Of a DNA stretch of 64,000 nt, positions 34,554 to 42,816 are shown in pieces. How positions within the stretch are numbered: position 1 is the first letter of the stretch; every line of letters begins with the position of its first letter. The stretch is from assembly GCA_030445745.1 (NCBI GenBank), contig JASUTE010000005.1:1-64000 (forward strand). Reading direction: 5' to 3'. The notes below the pieces were generated by a model. That model made no database searches, was not told the DNA's origin, and worked only from the letters and a program-made list of their open reading frames with translations. The stretch is from Candidatus Cloacimonadota bacterium. Lineage in GTDB: Bacteria; Cloacimonadota; Cloacimonadia; Cloacimonadales; TCS61. The translations under genes and the position numbers were made by a program.

Positions 34554-35971
34554 CCAAATTGCATATAAATAAGTTAACACCCGCTTGGAAGATTATATTA
34601 AACCAAATCGGTTTGCCATATACCGAAACAGATTCAGTAGAAGCTGAGCTGGTGTTAATGAATACCTATTCAGCAGGAATGGAGAATCTGCAGCAGCCAG
34701 GTATTATTTTAACTCCCAAAGTAGCTTCCCAGTTTCTAAAATACAAAATATATCCCCAAAAAAGTATATTTTTACAAGGTGAGTTTGCTGATCTGAACCC
34801 ATTGGATTTACATACCAATTTTTATCTGTTTAAAGAAGCTAAACTGTTAAAATCTGGTATACAAAGGTATAAAAACTTTTGGATATTGCCATTTGCTATT
34901 GAAGATGTTATTATAAAAAACAAAAATCAGCGTAAGAAATTTTATGCAGAGCGCTACGAGTTGCCTTCTGAAATTGTTTCTAAAGTTAGTAAAGGAAATA
35001 TCCGGCGCTGGCTGCAGCGGGTTTTCCTAAAAATATTGCAGGAAAATCACAAAATTTATGTTAGATACTCTCATCTACCGCAACCAGAGCAAAATTTATT
35101 TATATTTCGTATTGACACCGATTTTGCCAATTTGAACGAGGTTGAACAGCTGTATGAGCTATTAGAAAAATATGAGATAAAAGCTTCATGGTACATCGAG
35201 GCAACTGCAGAAACTAAGCTAATGAAATTTTATCGTAAATTGCAGGAAAATAATCACGAGGTTGGCTTGCACTGCTTCAGGCATAGAGTTTTTAAAGATT
35301 ATGATAGAAATTTACAGAATATGCTGCAAGGGAAAACGATTTTGCAAAAAAATGGTATTTTCCCGCGCGGATTTGTGGCTCCCTTTGGAGAATGGAACGA
35401 AAATCTGGATTTGGCAATACAGGAATTGGGTTTTGACTACAGTTCCGAATTTTCTTTAAATTACGATGATTTACCATTTTATCCTTATACCGGTAATAAA
35501 TTTTCTGCAAACTTACAAATTCCTATTCATCCCATTAGTATAGGCAGGTTACGCCGTTCTCATTTCACAGAACAGGAAATGATAGAGTATTTTAGATTCG
35601 TTTTAAAGCAAAAAGGTGCATATCAGGAACCGCTGATAATCTATCATCATCCAGGGCATAAACATTGGCAGGTGTTGGAAGCTATTTTTCAGGAAGTACA
35701 AGCTTGGCCTAAACAAACTATGTTAGAATATGCTAACTGGTGGCGACAGCGCCAAGAAGCAGAAATTTTGAATGAAACCACAGAAATTCCATTTTATATG
35801 CAAAAAGAAGATAAATATACTTATACAAAAGATCTAAAAGTAACTACTTCCAAATTGAATTGGCAGCTGGTAAAGAGCGGAAAACCTGTGATGAACCCAA
35901 ACCTGAGGAAATGGAGCTGGCGCGATTGGTTGTATAATTTTGAAGCTTGGCGCGGAAAGGTGAAAAAATGA
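34550..35971 (+). CDS. Polysaccharide deacetylase family protein
   Basis: A 473-residue protein with a NodB-like domain in its middle. FRIDTDFANLNEV supplies the Asp pair, HEVGLHCFRHR the metal-binding His-x3-His type motif, and GFVAPFGEWNENL the next block. A late IIYHHPGHK holds the C-terminal His. No signal peptide, so it may act on cytoplasmic lipid-linked sugars, or be non-catalytic. The N-terminal ~170 residues are not assigned. Starts at GTG overlapping the preceding stop. Confidence 0.78.
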   Translation: MTKLHINKLTPAWKIILNQIGLPYTETDSVEAELVLMNTYSAGMENLQQPGIILTPKVASQFLKYKIYPQKSIFLQGEFADLNPLDLHTNFYLFKEAKLLKSGIQRYKNFWILPFAIEDVIIKNKNQRKKFYAERYELPSEIVSKVSKGNIRRWLQRVFLKILQENHKIYVRYSHLPQPEQNLFIFRIDTDFANLNEVEQLYELLEKYEIKASWYIEATAETKLMKFYRKLQENNHEVGLHCFRHRVFKDYDRNLQNMLQGKTILQKNGIFPRGFVAPFGEWNENLDLAIQELGFDYSSEFSLNYDDLPFYPYTGNKFSANLQIPIHPISIGRLRRSHFTEQEMIEYFRFVLKQKGAYQEPLIIYHHPGHKHWQVLEAIFQEVQAWPKQTMLEYANWWRQRQEAEILNETTEIPFYMQKEDKYTYTKDLKVTTSKLNWQLVKSGKPVMNPNLRKWSWRDWLYNFEAWRGKVKK

Positions 35972-37011
35972 AAATATATTTTGCTACTTATCAAGCTCTT
36001 TTAATGAATAAAGGAGGTCCTACCTACAAGATTTTCTCTTTGCAGAAAAATTTGCTGAAATTAGGTATCGAAGTTCATCTTTATAACATGTGGAATTTAG
36101 AGCAACAGCCTACCAATAAAGATCTTGTCCACCTTTTTACAGCTAATTTAAATACCTATCCACTAGCACGTAATCTACAAGTAGCCGGCATTCCCTATGT
36201 GGTTAATCCAATATTTTTTAGTAATCATAAGGCTGGAATGATAAGAAAATATTTATCATTGGAAAAAATAGCTGGGAAACTGCTGAAACGTTCCTACTCA
36301 GATTATACAATTACTCAGAAAATATGCCAGCAGTCACAAAAAGTGCTTCCTAATACTAAAGCTGAAGCTGAACTCCTGCAGCAAGCTTTGGCTATTGCAC
36401 CAGAAATAACCGAGGTAATTCACAATGGAGTGGAAAAACGTTTTGCTGCAGCGAACTCAGCTGAATTTAAAAAGAAATTTGGTTTGGAAGATTTTGTATT
36501 ATATGTGGGCCATTTAGGTTCACTGCGCAAAAATGGAGTAAATATTGTAAAAGCACTGCAGAAAATGGATGTACCAGCTGTGATAATTGCTGATGTTTTA
36601 CAAACTCCTCAGGGAATTTGGTGTGAAGAGCAGATAGCTGCCAGCAATAATATCACTCTGATAAAATGGATAGAACACGAGGATTCCCTGCTGGCTTCTG
36701 CTTATGCTGCCTGTCATACTTTTATTTTACCTACTAAATTTGAAACTCCCGGAAGAGCTGCTTTGGAAGCAGGTTTAGCAGGAGCAAATATAGTAATAAC
36801 TCCACACGGTGGCACCAAGGAATATTTTGAAGATATGGCCGAATATGCACAACCAAATTCAGTAAACGATATCGTGCGGGCTACCGAAAAGATGCTAAAT
36901 AAAAGAAAAAATGATAAGTTAAAACAGCATATATTAAATAATTTCACTTGGGAAAAAATAGCTGATCAAACCTGGCAGCTTTACAAAAAAATTGGAAAAG
37001 AGCGCAGTTGA
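35968..37011 (+). CDS. GT4 glycosyltransferase
   Basis: A 347-residue GT4 transferase. MNKGGPTYKIFSLQKNLLKL carries the acceptor loop and EVIHNGVEKRF the linker. KFETPGRAALEAGLAGANIV holds the donor-site region, with Glu at both expected positions. The frame is open from a TTG at 35947, but ATG 35968, after AAAGGTG and overlapping the previous stop, is the better start. It overlaps the radical SAM gene's TTG by 4 bases. Confidence 0.88.
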   Translation: MKIYFATYQALLMNKGGPTYKIFSLQKNLLKLGIEVHLYNMWNLEQQPTNKDLVHLFTANLNTYPLARNLQVAGIPYVVNPIFFSNHKAGMIRKYLSLEKIAGKLLKRSYSDYTITQKICQQSQKVLPNTKAEAELLQQALAIAPEITEVIHNGVEKRFAAANSAEFKKKFGLEDFVLYVGHLGSLRKNGVNIVKALQKMDVPAVIIADVLQTPQGIWCEEQIAASNNITLIKWIEHEDSLLASAYAACHTFILPTKFETPGRAALEAGLAGANIVITPHGGTKEYFEDMAEYAQPNSVNDIVRATEKMLNKRKNDKLKQHILNNFTWEKIADQTWQLYKKIGKERS

Positions 37012-37856
37012 TTCTATTAGAAAAATTTAAAACTTGGGAAGCTACCCGCAAAAATTTGGGATATAAACTGAGCAAATTCTATCTGCACAATCTGAAAATA
37101 AGATTTTTTAGGAAATTTAAACTAAAAAATCAACAAAAAAGATATGGCCTGGTATCCACAAATTTAGAAACATACGCCTACTGTAATCGTAAATGTAGTT
37201 TTTGCTTTAATAACGAACGTTTTCCTCAACGTAGTAAAGGTGAACTTTCCACCTACTTTTGGCAGCAGATAATTGACCAACTAGCAGAGATAAACTTTGC
37301 TGGGCGTATATCTCCACATTTTTATGGAGAACCGCTACTGGATAAAAGATTACCTGAACTTTTAGCTTATGCCCGCCAAAAACTACCTTGGGCTCATATC
37401 GTCGTAGTAACAAATGGTGATTTTTTGAATGAAACTAAACTGCGCCAGCTAATCGAAGTGGGTGTAGATCATTTTGCAGTAACTAATTACGATGATTGTG
37501 AGCGACCGATTTTGCAAGAATTGCAAAAAAAGTTTCCTCTGCACATCCATGTACGCAGCTATAAAGATTATCCCAAAACCGATCGCACTGGCGAAATTTT
37601 CCATAAAAATAAATTAGTACAAAAACCTTGCTTGCGTCCAACATCCCAACTGGTTATAAATTGGCAGGGTCAGGTATTACTTTGCTGTATGGATTATTAT
37701 GCTAAAGAAGTTATGGGAAATATTAAAACTAATAAGTTATGGGAAATTTGGAATTCGCCTAAATTCCAAAAATATCGCAGAATTTTGCAACAAGGGCAAC
37801 GACAGAAAATAGGAATTTGCAAACATTGCGACGATCCTGGAGTAATTCCATGGTAA
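37008..37856 (+). CDS. Radical SAM protein with SPASM-like C-terminus
   Basis: A 282-residue radical SAM enzyme. The [4Fe-4S] motif is C59-x3-C63-x2-C66 (YCNRKCSFCF). C-terminal cysteines occur in PCLRPTSQL, LLCCMDYY and ICKHCDDPG, as in short SPASM/Twitch domains with an auxiliary cluster. GEPLLDKRLPELL is the usual SAM-binding neighbour. It starts at TTG within a TTGA overlap. Embedded among glycosyltransferases, it could modify a sugar or a lipid-linked intermediate; relatives in capsule clusters are uncharacterised. Confidence 0.85.
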   Translation: MILLEKFKTWEATRKNLGYKLSKFYLHNLKIRFFRKFKLKNQQKRYGLVSTNLETYAYCNRKCSFCFNNERFPQRSKGELSTYFWQQIIDQLAEINFAGRISPHFYGEPLLDKRLPELLAYARQKLPWAHIVVVTNGDFLNETKLRQLIEVGVDHFAVTNYDDCERPILQELQKKFPLHIHVRSYKDYPKTDRTGEIFHKNKLVQKPCLRPTSQLVINWQGQVLLCCMDYYAKEVMGNIKTNKLWEIWNSPKFQKYRRILQQGQRQKIGICKHCDDPGVIPW

Positions 37857-39328
37857 AAACAGGCTTATTCCGCAAAATTTTGCACTATTCTTTTGCCACT
37901 TTAGTTAGTAAGGGACTGGTTTTTCTTATTTTGCCCTTTCTCACTTATTATTTATTACCCAGTCAATACGCTATCTACTCGCTGCTAATGTTTTTTGCTG
38001 CTCTAATGAGCATGTTCTACCAATTTGGACTGCAACAGTCGCTTATGACTCTCTATCATCGTCAGCATACTGAGGCAGAAAAATTTAAATTGGTAACTAC
38101 AATTTATATAGCAATTTTTTCCATTGCAACGCTGGGTACCGTGGTGTTGCTTATTTGGCGGCAATCACTGCTTAAATTTATCTTACACATTCCTTTAACA
38201 CCGCAGCTGGAACAGATTTTTATTCTTACAGTTTTTTTTATTATTATCGATTTATTTACGGCTGTCACCCTTATCTTACTTAATATTCGTCAAGATTCAC
38301 GTCGTTTTTCCTATTTAGCACTAACCAAAAATCTCGTTTTTTTCTTACTCATAATTCTAGGCGCTGTTACCCAGAGATTGAGTTTATTTTACCTTTTTGC
38401 TTCATTATTGGTAGCTGCGATTTGTTCTGCTTTGCACGCCACCAACTATTTTGGCAAGATATTGAAAGAACTTAAAACTTCCGAACAAAAGATTAAACTG
38501 TTTTCTCTTCCTATTCTAAAAGAGGTTTTGCGTTTTGGAATCTATATGCTGCCAGCCACATTTGCTGTGCTTATTTTGCAATCTTCCGATCGCTATATGT
38601 TGAACTTACTTTCACCTAACAAATTACAAGATGTAGGAATTTATGCAGCAGCTTATAAGATAGGGATGTTGATGAGTTTGCTAACAAGCATTTTCGATTT
38701 AGTATTTTTTCCGTATATATTACAGCAGGCTGAATCGGGAAGAGTAAAAATAATGTTGCGACGGTTATTTTTATTATACAACATACTCGGTGGCGCGATT
38801 GCTTTGTTAATTATTTTGTTTTCATCGGAAATCTTTCTAATTTTAGATTCTAATTATGCTTTAGGCGGGAAGATAGTGTTCTTCAGTGTTATTTCCATGT
38901 TTCTGCGAGGTATTTTTAATCTGATAAATTTAGGGTTTTATATCTTGAAGCGTTCCAGAAGTATAGCTTTGGGCGTAGTTTTGGGTGCTTTTATCAATTT
39001 GCTTTTGAATTATTTTTTAATACCAAAATGGGGGATGTTCGGCGCTGGTTTTGCTTCTATTTTAGCTTATATGTTTATAGTTTTCTTCAATTATGCCGCT
39101 GTACAAAAAGCCTTTCCTGTTCAGTATAATTTCTGGTTTTTGGCTGCTAATATAGTTATTTTGGCCTTTTCAGCTTGGATAAACTATTTCCAAATAAGTT
39201 GGCAGTTGTTATTGATAAAAGTGGCGATAGCCCTGGTGATATGTGGTATAAGCGGGGTATTAATAATGCGTTCACCCAAATTTGAAAAATTCAAAGAAAT
39301 TCTGCTGGGAAAGGAAATTGAAAGATGA
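37850..39328 (+). CDS. Polysaccharide flippase (Wzx / MATE-like)
   Basis: A 493-residue integral membrane protein with about fourteen hydrophobic helices, belonging to the oligosaccharide flippase superfamily. The start SKGLVFLILPFLTYYLLPSQ, and ILQSSDRYMLNLLSPNKLQD at about 250, match the family. It should move undecaprenyl-linked repeat units across the inner membrane. The ATG at 37850 overlaps the radical SAM stop (ATGGTAA); an upstream in-frame TTG at 37817 is unlikely. No Wzy polymerase is evident in the operon, so polymerisation may be encoded elsewhere. Confidence 0.9.
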   Translation: MVKTGLFRKILHYSFATLVSKGLVFLILPFLTYYLLPSQYAIYSLLMFFAALMSMFYQFGLQQSLMTLYHRQHTEAEKFKLVTTIYIAIFSIATLGTVVLLIWRQSLLKFILHIPLTPQLEQIFILTVFFIIIDLFTAVTLILLNIRQDSRRFSYLALTKNLVFFLLIILGAVTQRLSLFYLFASLLVAAICSALHATNYFGKILKELKTSEQKIKLFSLPILKEVLRFGIYMLPATFAVLILQSSDRYMLNLLSPNKLQDVGIYAAAYKIGMLMSLLTSIFDLVFFPYILQQAESGRVKIMLRRLFLLYNILGGAIALLIILFSSEIFLILDSNYALGGKIVFFSVISMFLRGIFNLINLGFYILKRSRSIALGVVLGAFINLLLNYFLIPKWGMFGAGFASILAYMFIVFFNYAAVQKAFPVQYNFWFLAANIVILAFSAWINYFQISWQLLLIKVAIALVICGISGVLIMRSPKFEKFKEILLGKEIER

Positions 39329-40308
39329 AGAAGATTTGGCCAAATGAAATTATATTTGGAAACAGTACAAACTTTCCCAAATTAGGTAAAATTTATGTTG
39401 TCGATAACAAACTACATCAACTGTATCCTAATAAAATTGAAAAAATTACAGCAGAAGGGGCTGTATTAAATATAGAAGTTTCGGAAAAAAACAAAAATTT
39501 ACAAACTTTGCAAAAAATCTTTAAATTTTTCTTAAAACATGATGTTACCCGAGAAGATATGGTTGTTGCTATCGGCGGAGGCATTCTTACCGATATCACT
39601 GCCTTAGCGGCTTCACTTTTTAAACGTGGTTGCCAGCTGGCGTTTGTTCCTACCACTCTTCTGGCTATGGTAGATGCTGCTGTAGGTGGGAAAACTGCGG
39701 TAAATTTTACAGGATATAAAAATATTTTGGGTAACTTCTATCCTGCCCACAAAATTATTATCGATTTAGATTTCTTAGATAAATTACCTGAATCTGAATT
39801 TGATAATGGCTATATTGAAATAAAAAAAATTGCCTTGCTTGCTGACAGTGGACTTTTAGAGATGATAAAAGAAAAAGCGCCACTACAGGCTCTTATTGAA
39901 AAAGCCATTTTAACTAAAAAGGAGTTTTGCCTACAAGATCCTAACGATATGGGGGAGAGGCGCTTTTTAAACTTAGGTCACACCTTTGCGCATCTCATCG
40001 AAACTGCCACAAATTTTAACTTTCCACATGGTTTGGCAGTAGCCAAGGGAATTATGTTAGCCGCAGCCTATAGCGTATTTTTGGGAAAATTATCGCAAGA
40101 TGAATTTAACCAGATATCTCTTCTTTTCGAGCCATATCAGCTTCCCAATTTTCCGTTATTAAATTTTACTGAATTTAAAAAAATTATCCGTAAAGATAAA
40201 AAAAAGGGTAAGGAAGTTAATTTAATACTATTGGAGAGTATTTATAAACCATTCCTATTTCCGGAAGCTAACTTAAAAAGATTGTATAATTTTATATATC
40301 AAAAATAA
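39325..40308 (+). CDS. AroB-like sugar-phosphate cyclase
   Basis: A 327-residue member of the 3-dehydroquinate synthase family. NAD- and metal-site blocks are clear: GGGILTDITALAASLFKRG, VPTTLLAMVDAAVGGKTAVN and FLNLGHTFAHLIETATNF with zinc-type histidines. Departures from housekeeping AroB are EIKKIALL where AEVIKYGL is usual, and HGLAVAKG where HGEAVAxG is usual. It is last in the glycan operon, coupled by ATGA. It may be the cell's AroB or a cyclase making a cyclitol-like building block; the sequence alone does not decide. A palindromic terminator follows. Confidence 0.82.
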   Translation: MKKIWPNEIIFGNSTNFPKLGKIYVVDNKLHQLYPNKIEKITAEGAVLNIEVSEKNKNLQTLQKIFKFFLKHDVTREDMVVAIGGGILTDITALAASLFKRGCQLAFVPTTLLAMVDAAVGGKTAVNFTGYKNILGNFYPAHKIIIDLDFLDKLPESEFDNGYIEIKKIALLADSGLLEMIKEKAPLQALIEKAILTKKEFCLQDPNDMGERRFLNLGHTFAHLIETATNFNFPHGLAVAKGIMLAAAYSVFLGKLSQDEFNQISLLFEPYQLPNFPLLNFTEFKKIIRKDKKKGKEVNLILLESIYKPFLFPEANLKRLYNFIYQK

Positions 40309-40378
40309 TATTTGACAACTTGTTATTTAAAAATAAGTTATCGCTATGCTTACGGAAACGTGAGAGAGGAATTAACAT

Positions 40379-40404
40379 AGGGAGTCCGAATATTCGGACT
40401 CCCT
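40379..40404. terminator. Bidirectional terminator, perfect 26-bp palindrome
   Basis: The 13-base arm AGGGAGTCCGAAT is followed immediately by its exact complement. It lies between the end of the glycan operon and the end of the convergent rubrerythrin gene. T-richness after it is modest, but the strong stem and position fit a shared transcription end. Confidence 0.75.
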
Positions 40405-40417
40405 ATTCTACTAATTA

Positions 40418-40891
40418 TCAGTATTCCATCAATCCATCCAGTTCAGATTCATCAAACCACATCATAGTGCCCTCCATTTTATCCAACATATTTTGCAAAA
40501 GGGCATGATGGTCCGCTTCCTCTTTGGCTAAATGGTTAAAAAGTTCTTTTACTTTAGGGTCTTTGGAACTATTTGCCAGTTCTAAATAGCCTTCTTTAGC
40601 TGTGTCTTCACGTTGTTGTGCAAATAATATAGCTGCGCGTGGTTCATCTATCTTATTATTGGAATCTAAGTGGGGTAGCATTGTGGAATCTACTTGCAAC
40701 TTGCTGTAGGGATACTCTTTATGAAAAAGTTTTCTTAATTTTTCCTCATGGATCTTTTCCAGAGGTACTAAATTTTTGAAAGTTTCGCCAGAATCACTTT
40801 GTCTAAATGCTTTGGCCATCTTTTTGTATAAATTCTGAGATTTTATCTCGTTTTGAATAGCATACTGAATAGCATCTTTTCTAGATAACAT
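40418..40891 (-). CDS. Rubrerythrin-like di-iron protein
   Basis: A 157-residue ferritin-like four-helix protein with the rubrerythrin carboxylate/His ligand pattern: NEIKSQNLY, LEKIHEEKL, QREDTAKEGYLEL and AKEEADHHALL. It lacks a C-terminal rubredoxin domain. It probably acts in peroxide defence or iron handling, as expected for an anaerobe or microaerobe. AGGAGG precedes the ATG. It is the most downstream gene of a minus-strand group and faces the glycan operon terminator. Confidence 0.9.
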   Translation of the reverse strand: MLSRKDAIQYAIQNEIKSQNLYKKMAKAFRQSDSGETFKNLVPLEKIHEEKLRKLFHKEYPYSKLQVDSTMLPHLDSNNKIDEPRAAILFAQQREDTAKEGYLELANSSKDPKVKELFNHLAKEEADHHALLQNMLDKMEGTMMWFDESELDGLMEY

Positions 40892-40900
40892 CTTTTCCTC

Positions 40901-41416
40901 CTATAAATAAAATATACTTACAACTATAAGCGTTATTATGACTCCCAATATCTGCCGGAAATTTACCCTTTCTTTAAAGATTAATACTGATGGGGGGATA
41001 ATAAGTACAGGTACATTAGCAATAATTGTGGAAGCTACACCAGTTTGTTGAATAGCTAAAAGCGAAAAGGAAATCACTAAAAAAGGTCCAAAAAATGCGC
41101 CTGCTCCAATTCGTCTTAAAACCGGTTTGTTTTTGATTGCTATTTTTATATTATCCCACTTTCTTAAAAAAGAAAAGATCAGTACAAATCCCACTATTCC
41201 ACTTATTACTCTTATTTGTGTAGCAGCAAAAGCGTTGAAATCACCCATTCCATACTTGCTTAAAACCAATCCAGCGGCCTGGCCTAATGCTCCTAAAAGA
41301 GCAAATATAATTCCATGTAATGAATGGCTTAAGTGTAGTTTTTCCCTCTCTTTTTTAATATTAATAAACAAATACCCACAATTGTGATCGCCATTCCCAA
41401 AATTGTTTTGGCTCAT
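40901..41416 (-). pseudogene. Truncated EamA (DMT) transporter
   Basis: A 171-codon frame containing only the second of the two EamA repeats, five helices from GIIFALLGALGQAAGLVLSK to LGVIITLIVVSIFYL. Full-length relatives have about ten helices. The last helix of the missing first repeat survives in a different frame at 41409-41332 (KTILGMAITIVGICLLILKK). So the first ~20 residues of the annotated frame are out-of-frame translation, and an indel in the A/G run near 41340-41356 is implied. The upstream msrC stop abuts the relic directly. This looks like a deletion junction, not a functional short transporter. Confidence 0.75.
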
Positions 41417-41874
41417 TTGGAGTAGATAAGTTTTGTTATTTTCTGCAAGTTTTCAGCATCGATTTCATCAAATGCATCAAAATCGCGGCTATCTATATCT
41501 AACACAGCCACTATCTTGTCATTTTTCCGCACAGGTACCACGATTTCCGAATTGGAACGGCTGTCGCAGGCGATATGCCCAGGGAATTCGTGCACATTAG
41601 GCACAATTATAGTTTTTTGTTTGTTAACTGCTTCCCAGCAAACCCCTTTAACTGGTTGCAAGCTTAGGCAGGCAAGTGGTCCCTGATAGCAGTTCACTAA
41701 AAGCTTATCTTTTTTTAAATCATAAAAACCAGTCCAGAAAAAGTGTTGGAATTTATTATGCAGTAGTGCTGTAATTGTTGCCATAGAACTTTGAGGATTT
41801 TGCACCGGCTCTATTAGTTTTTCTAACTGCTGATAAATTCTAACGTATCTGAATTGCTTAACTTTTTTTTTCAT
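41413..41874 (-). CDS. msrC: Free methionine-(R)-sulfoxide reductase (GAF)
   Basis: A 153-residue GAF-fold enzyme that reduces free Met-R-SO. The three catalytic/resolving cysteines C69, C79 and C103 have the spacing of E. coli fRMsr (84, 94, 118). Around them lie QGPLACLSLQPVKGVCWEAV and VHEFPGHIACDSRSNSEIVV, both strongly family-like. It is in an apparent minus-strand operon with nuclease genes, suggesting a stress-repair group. Its stop overlaps the frame of the truncated transporter by 4 bases. Confidence 0.92.
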   Translation of the reverse strand: MKKKVKQFRYVRIYQQLEKLIEPVQNPQSSMATITALLHNKFQHFFWTGFYDLKKDKLLVNCYQGPLACLSLQPVKGVCWEAVNKQKTIIVPNVHEFPGHIACDSRSNSEIVVPVRKNDKIVAVLDIDSRDFDAFDEIDAENLQKITKLIYSK

Positions 41875-41883
41875 CTGTTTGCT

Positions 41884-42816
41884 CTATACATATTCAATTG
41901 TATCGTCATGATCTTTTAACCAGGAATACACTATATTAGCTCTGTCCAGTATTTGGCGCTCATCATCATTGGAAAGTAAGTCATTTGTAAAAATATCTAT
42001 GTCATCTTCATCTATTTCACCTTGAAATTTATAAGCTATTTGACCTTTGTGGAAAAGAAAACTAAGTTCTTGGCTTTTCAAAATTAGGGTTTTATTCTTA
42101 AAATTTTGGAAAAATGCCATTTTTTTACAAAAATGTCTTAAATAACCTTTGCTGTTTTCTAAATTAGCTGCTTTTTCATATTCTAAATCTTCGGAAGCCG
42201 CTTTTATAGCACGTTTTATTATCTTTTTAAATAATTTTTCGCAATTTCCTTTTAAAAAATCACGTATCTCCTCGATAATTTTGTTATATTCAGGTGCTGT
42301 AATTTTTCCTAAACAGGGTCCTAAACATTTATTTAAACTATAATTAATACATTTCCGTCGGGGTGTTTTATCACGGCATTGCCTTATTTTAAAGATAGAA
42401 TAGATAAGTCTTTCTATTTTTTGAGCTTTAAAGCGGTCTTCGAAGGGTCCGTAAAGTTCTCCATCTACTTTTTCTTGTTCGTCTACAATTTTTAAAGTAG
42501 GAAACTCATCTTTAGTGATGTACAGATAGCAGTAGGAAGGGTAATCTTTCTGTTTTTTATTATATTCCGGACGATATTTCTTGATCATTTTATCTTCCAA
42601 AAGCAAGGCTTCCAGTTCATTTCTGGTTTGTTTAATTTTAACATTCCTAATAGCTCGTTTCATCTCTTTAGAACGATTTTTATCGTTGCTGTTATTATGA
42701 AAATAGGAAGCTACTCGTTGCTTTAAATTTTTACTCTTCCCTACATATATTACCTGCTTTTGCCGATTGAAAAATAGATAGATGCCTGAAGTATTGGGTA
42801 AGTTTTTAATTTCCAT
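41884..42816 (-). CDS. Cho-like UvrC homologue
   Basis: A 310-residue nuclease with the N-terminal half of UvrC only. The GIY-YIG domain reads SGIYLFFNRQKQVIYVGKSK (residues 10-29). Four cysteines (QCRDKTPRRKC, KCLGPCLG) fit the UvrC iron-sulfur site, and a UVR-like helical segment follows (AASEDLEYEKAANLEN). The RNase H-like and (HhH)2 C-terminal half of UvrC is absent. It should therefore make only the 3' incision in nucleotide excision repair, like E. coli Cho. It overlaps the SbcD-like gene by 11 bases. Confidence 0.85.
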   Translation of the reverse strand: MEIKNLPNTSGIYLFFNRQKQVIYVGKSKNLKQRVASYFHNNSNDKNRSKEMKRAIRNVKIKQTRNELEALLLEDKMIKKYRPEYNKKQKDYPSYCYLYITKDEFPTLKIVDEQEKVDGELYGPFEDRFKAQKIERLIYSIFKIRQCRDKTPRRKCINYSLNKCLGPCLGKITAPEYNKIIEEIRDFLKGNCEKLFKKIIKRAIKAASEDLEYEKAANLENSKGYLRHFCKKMAFFQNFKNKTLILKSQELSFLFHKGQIAYKFQGEIDEDDIDIFTNDLLSNDDERQILDRANIVYSWLKDHDDTIEYV

